Source: Burkholderiales bacterium
Lineage (GTDB): Bacteria; Pseudomonadota; Gammaproteobacteria; Burkholderiales; Burkholderiaceae_C
NCBI GenBank assembly: GCA_016703325.1
Contig: JADJCH010000020.1
Coordinates: 14,819 to 78,818 of the forward strand
DNA length: 64,000 nt
Direction of reading: 5' to 3'
The first letter of the stretch is position 1. Every line of letters starts with the position of its first letter. The notes under the pieces are model-generated. The model saw only the letters and a list, made by a program, of their open reading frames with translations, searched no databases and was not told the DNA's origin. Positions 62,187 through 64,000 of this stretch are shown piece by piece. Made by a program: the position numbers and the translations under genes.

Positions 62187-63600
62187 TCAGGAAACGATCG
62201 TCTCCACCGCGAACCCGACCACGTTGCGCTGCGCCCGGCTGAATTCGATGCCGATCAGGTGGATCGGCTCGCCGCGGGCGCGGTACTTGTCGGCATAGCC
62301 CCGGCCTGCAGTGGCGCAGGGCCTCCGCCGCTGGCCTGCTGCTCCACCACCTGAATTCGAACAGGAACACCTGGCCGCGTGCAGCAGCGTCAGTCGATGC
62401 GGCCGTGGCTGGTGGCGTCTCCACCCGCAGGTCCAGCCCCAGCGCGGCGAAGTGGCTGTAGAACACGCTGGCGTAGTGGCCTTCGAAGCCCGCCAGCGGG
62501 CTGCGGCGGTACCAGTCGTGCGGGATGCTGGCGTACAGGGCCTCCAGCAGGCGCTGCAGGCCGGCCCAGTCGCTGCGCTGCAGCAGCTCGCCCAGCTCCA
62601 CCCGGGAGGTCACCACCTGGCGCGCCGGCACGCCGTAGGCCGGCAGCAGCGCCCGGTTCAACGCCAGCTCGACTTCGCGGTTCGGGTAGCCCAGGGTGTA
62701 CATCGGCTCGTCGTGCGGGCTCGCCTGCGTGCTGCCGTGCAGTGTGAGGTAGCCGGTCTGAAAGAGCAGCGCTTCAGGCTCGATGTGATCAACGTCGAAG
62801 CTCGACAGCAGCGCGGCGTCGCTTTGCAGCCGCTGCAGGTCCGGGGTGAAGAACTGCCGCTCGGCCAGCAGGCGCGTCAGGAAGGTGGGCGTGCCGGTTT
62901 CGAACCAGTAGGGGCGGAACTGTCGGTTGCGGAACAGCAGCAGCATGTCGAAGGGGTTATACACGCCCTGCCCGCCCCAGTTATAGCCGTTATACCAGCT
63001 ACGGATCTGCTCGCGGTCCAGGCCCGGCAGCTCGGGCGCAAACACGCTGTCGATGTCCGCATCGGTGTAGCCGCACAGGGCGCTGAACTGCGGGTCCAGC
63101 GTCAGGTCCTGCAGGTTGTTCAGCCCGGAGAACAGGCTGACCTTGCTGAACTTGGACACCCCCCCGTCAGGAAGACGAACTTCAAGTCGCGTCCGGACCT
63201 TTGAGCACTGAGTTCAGGGGCGGCGCAGGCCGTCGCGCATCTCTGCGGCATGGCGGGGTCGCCCATGGGTTGTCCAGGATCGTCGTATTCGTCCACCAGC
63301 ACCACGGTGCGCTGGCCGGCCTGTTGTGCGGCCTCGCGGATGAGTTCGCCAAAGCGGCCGCTGAGTGATTGGTGACGCAGCTTCACCCCCCAGGGCGCGC
63401 CATGGTCGTCGATCTGCTCATGCAGGCGCTGGTCCAGCTCGCCCGGTTGCGCACCTCCCCTGCCCAGATCGATGCGGATCACCGGGTGCTGCCGCGACCT
63501 GAGTCCCAGCGCGGCTCGGCCGCCAGCCCTCGAACAATGCCCGGCTGCCCTCGAACAGCTCTTTGAGGGTGTCCACCAGCAGGCTCTGACAGCTGGCGGA
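62187..63600 (-). pseudogene. AAA-ATPase-like/DUF1703 protein, truncated and frameshifted copy
   Basis: Minus-strand pieces follow the family order: SLLVDTLKELFEGSRALFEG, frame change, VIRIDLGRGGAQPGELDQRL, VVLVDEYDDP, DLKFVFLTGG, frame change, SKFSKVSLFSGLNNLQDLTL, then the nuclease-like end with GHYASVFYSHFAALGLDLRV and GQVFLFEF, and another frame change before VETIVS. The beginning with the Walker A (normally RPRRFGKSLL) is missing: DNA upstream of SLLVD is unrelated. It is a dead tandem relative of the gene at 63627. Confidence 0.75.
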
Positions 63601-63626
63601 CACCCGGCGGACTGCCGGGCGGCGGG

Positions 63627-64000
63627 CTACCCCGCCGCGATCGTCTCCACCTCGAACCCGACGACGTTGCGCTGCGCCCGGCTGAACTCGATGCCGATCA
63701 GGTGGATCGGCTCGCCGCGGGCGCGGTACTTGTCGGCATAGCCCCGGGCCTGCAGCTGGCGCAGGGCCTCGCCGGTGGCGTCCTGCTCCACCACCTTGAA
63801 CTCGAACAGGAACACCTGGCCGGCGTGCAGCAGCGTCAGGTCGATGCGGCCGTGGCTGGTGGCGTCTTCCACCCGCAGGTCGAGCCCGAGCGCGGCGAAG
63901 CGGCTGTAGAACACGCTGGCGTAGTGGCCCTCGAAGCCCGCCAGCGGGCTGCGGCGGTACCAATCGTGCGGGATGCTGGCGTACAGGGCCTCCAGCAGGC
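63627..64000 (-). CDS. AAA-ATPase-like/PD-(D/E)XK protein (5' part off window)
   Basis: The visible 3' part encodes SIPHDWYRRSPLAGFEGHYA, SVFYSRFAALGLDLRVEDAT, then SHGRIDLTLLHAGQVFLFEF, where Asp and the E-F-K (EFKVVEQ) are the PD-(D/E)XK nuclease residues of DUF1703, and ends VGFEVETIAAG. Members of this family are large N-terminal AAA-ATPase-like proteins of unknown role, often multicopy. The DNA is nearly identical to 62196-62500, so the two are a tandem duplication. Confidence 0.8.
   Translation of the reverse strand, partial: LLEALYASIPHDWYRRSPLAGFEGHYASVFYSRFAALGLDLRVEDATSHGRIDLTLLHAGQVFLFEFKVVEQDATGEALRQLQARGYADKYRARGEPIHLIGIEFSRAQRNVVGFEVETIAAG

Overview
The window is GC-rich (close to 70 percent by eye). 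It carries a complete set of genes for an oxygen-tolerant membrane-bound [NiFe] hydrogenase in the order hoxKGZMLOQRTV-hypABFCDE-hypX, as in Ralstonia/Cupriavidus. Together with TRAP transporters, a Mrr-like gene and Burkholderiales-type GC-rich palindromic repeats, this points to a betaproteobacterium of the order Burkholderiales, perhaps a Leptothrix/Sphaerotilus/Rubrivivax relative. The genus is inference. trpS argues for a chromosome, while the many toxin-antitoxin (TA) pairs would also suit a plasmid or an island.

Layout. 1-5.5 kb: an FG-GAP repeat lipoprotein (cut by the left edge), a LuxR-type response regulator, a 7TM sensor kinase and a methyltransferase. 5.7-12.2 kb: a catabolic operon (split transketolase, fused DctQM TRAP permease, DctP, SDR dehydrogenase) divergent from a LysR regulator with a dyad between them. 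12.5-18 kb: a calcineurin-like phosphoesterase, then two genes each broken by one frameshift (an alpha/beta hydrolase and an acyltransferase). 18.2-34.6 kb: the hydrogenase structural, processing and maturation genes. 34.7-46 kb: a TacAT pair, a rhomboid protease, a second TRAP transporter with its own two-component system sitting between two fragments of an extra hypE, VapBC, and hypX. 46-52.6 kb: a methyltransferase, a peptidase-like hydrolase, trpS, two more PIN-type TA pairs, an SMR exporter and a glycine-rich protein. 52.6-55.5 kb: an intact IS110-type element beside a decayed IS1634-type transposase. 55.7-60.6 kb: a remnant three-gene ABC-3C conflict system and an AT-rich membrane gene interrupted by an in-frame stop. 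60.6-64 kb: a truncated Mrr-like gene, a frameshifted HTH regulator and two tandem AAA-ATPase-like/PD-(D/E)XK genes, the first of them broken.

How the genes work together. HoxK and HoxG form the H2-oxidising dimer and HoxZ passes electrons to the membrane. HoxM, L, O, Q, R, T and V process and protect the enzyme, HypA-F build the Ni-Fe(CN)2CO site, and HypX supplies CO when O2 is present. HoxK has both extra proximal-cluster cysteines, so O2 tolerance can be read directly from sequence. A HigA-like gene lies inside the hox part. A PIN/RHH pair is joined by ATGA overlap to hypE. Repeat-like DNA sits in frame in hypD and at the start of the HigA-like gene. Genes from 18 to 53 kb look intact, whereas broken genes concentrate at 14-18 kb and 54-64 kb. 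This suggests a selected core flanked by decaying accessory DNA, though base-calling errors cannot be excluded for single-base breaks.
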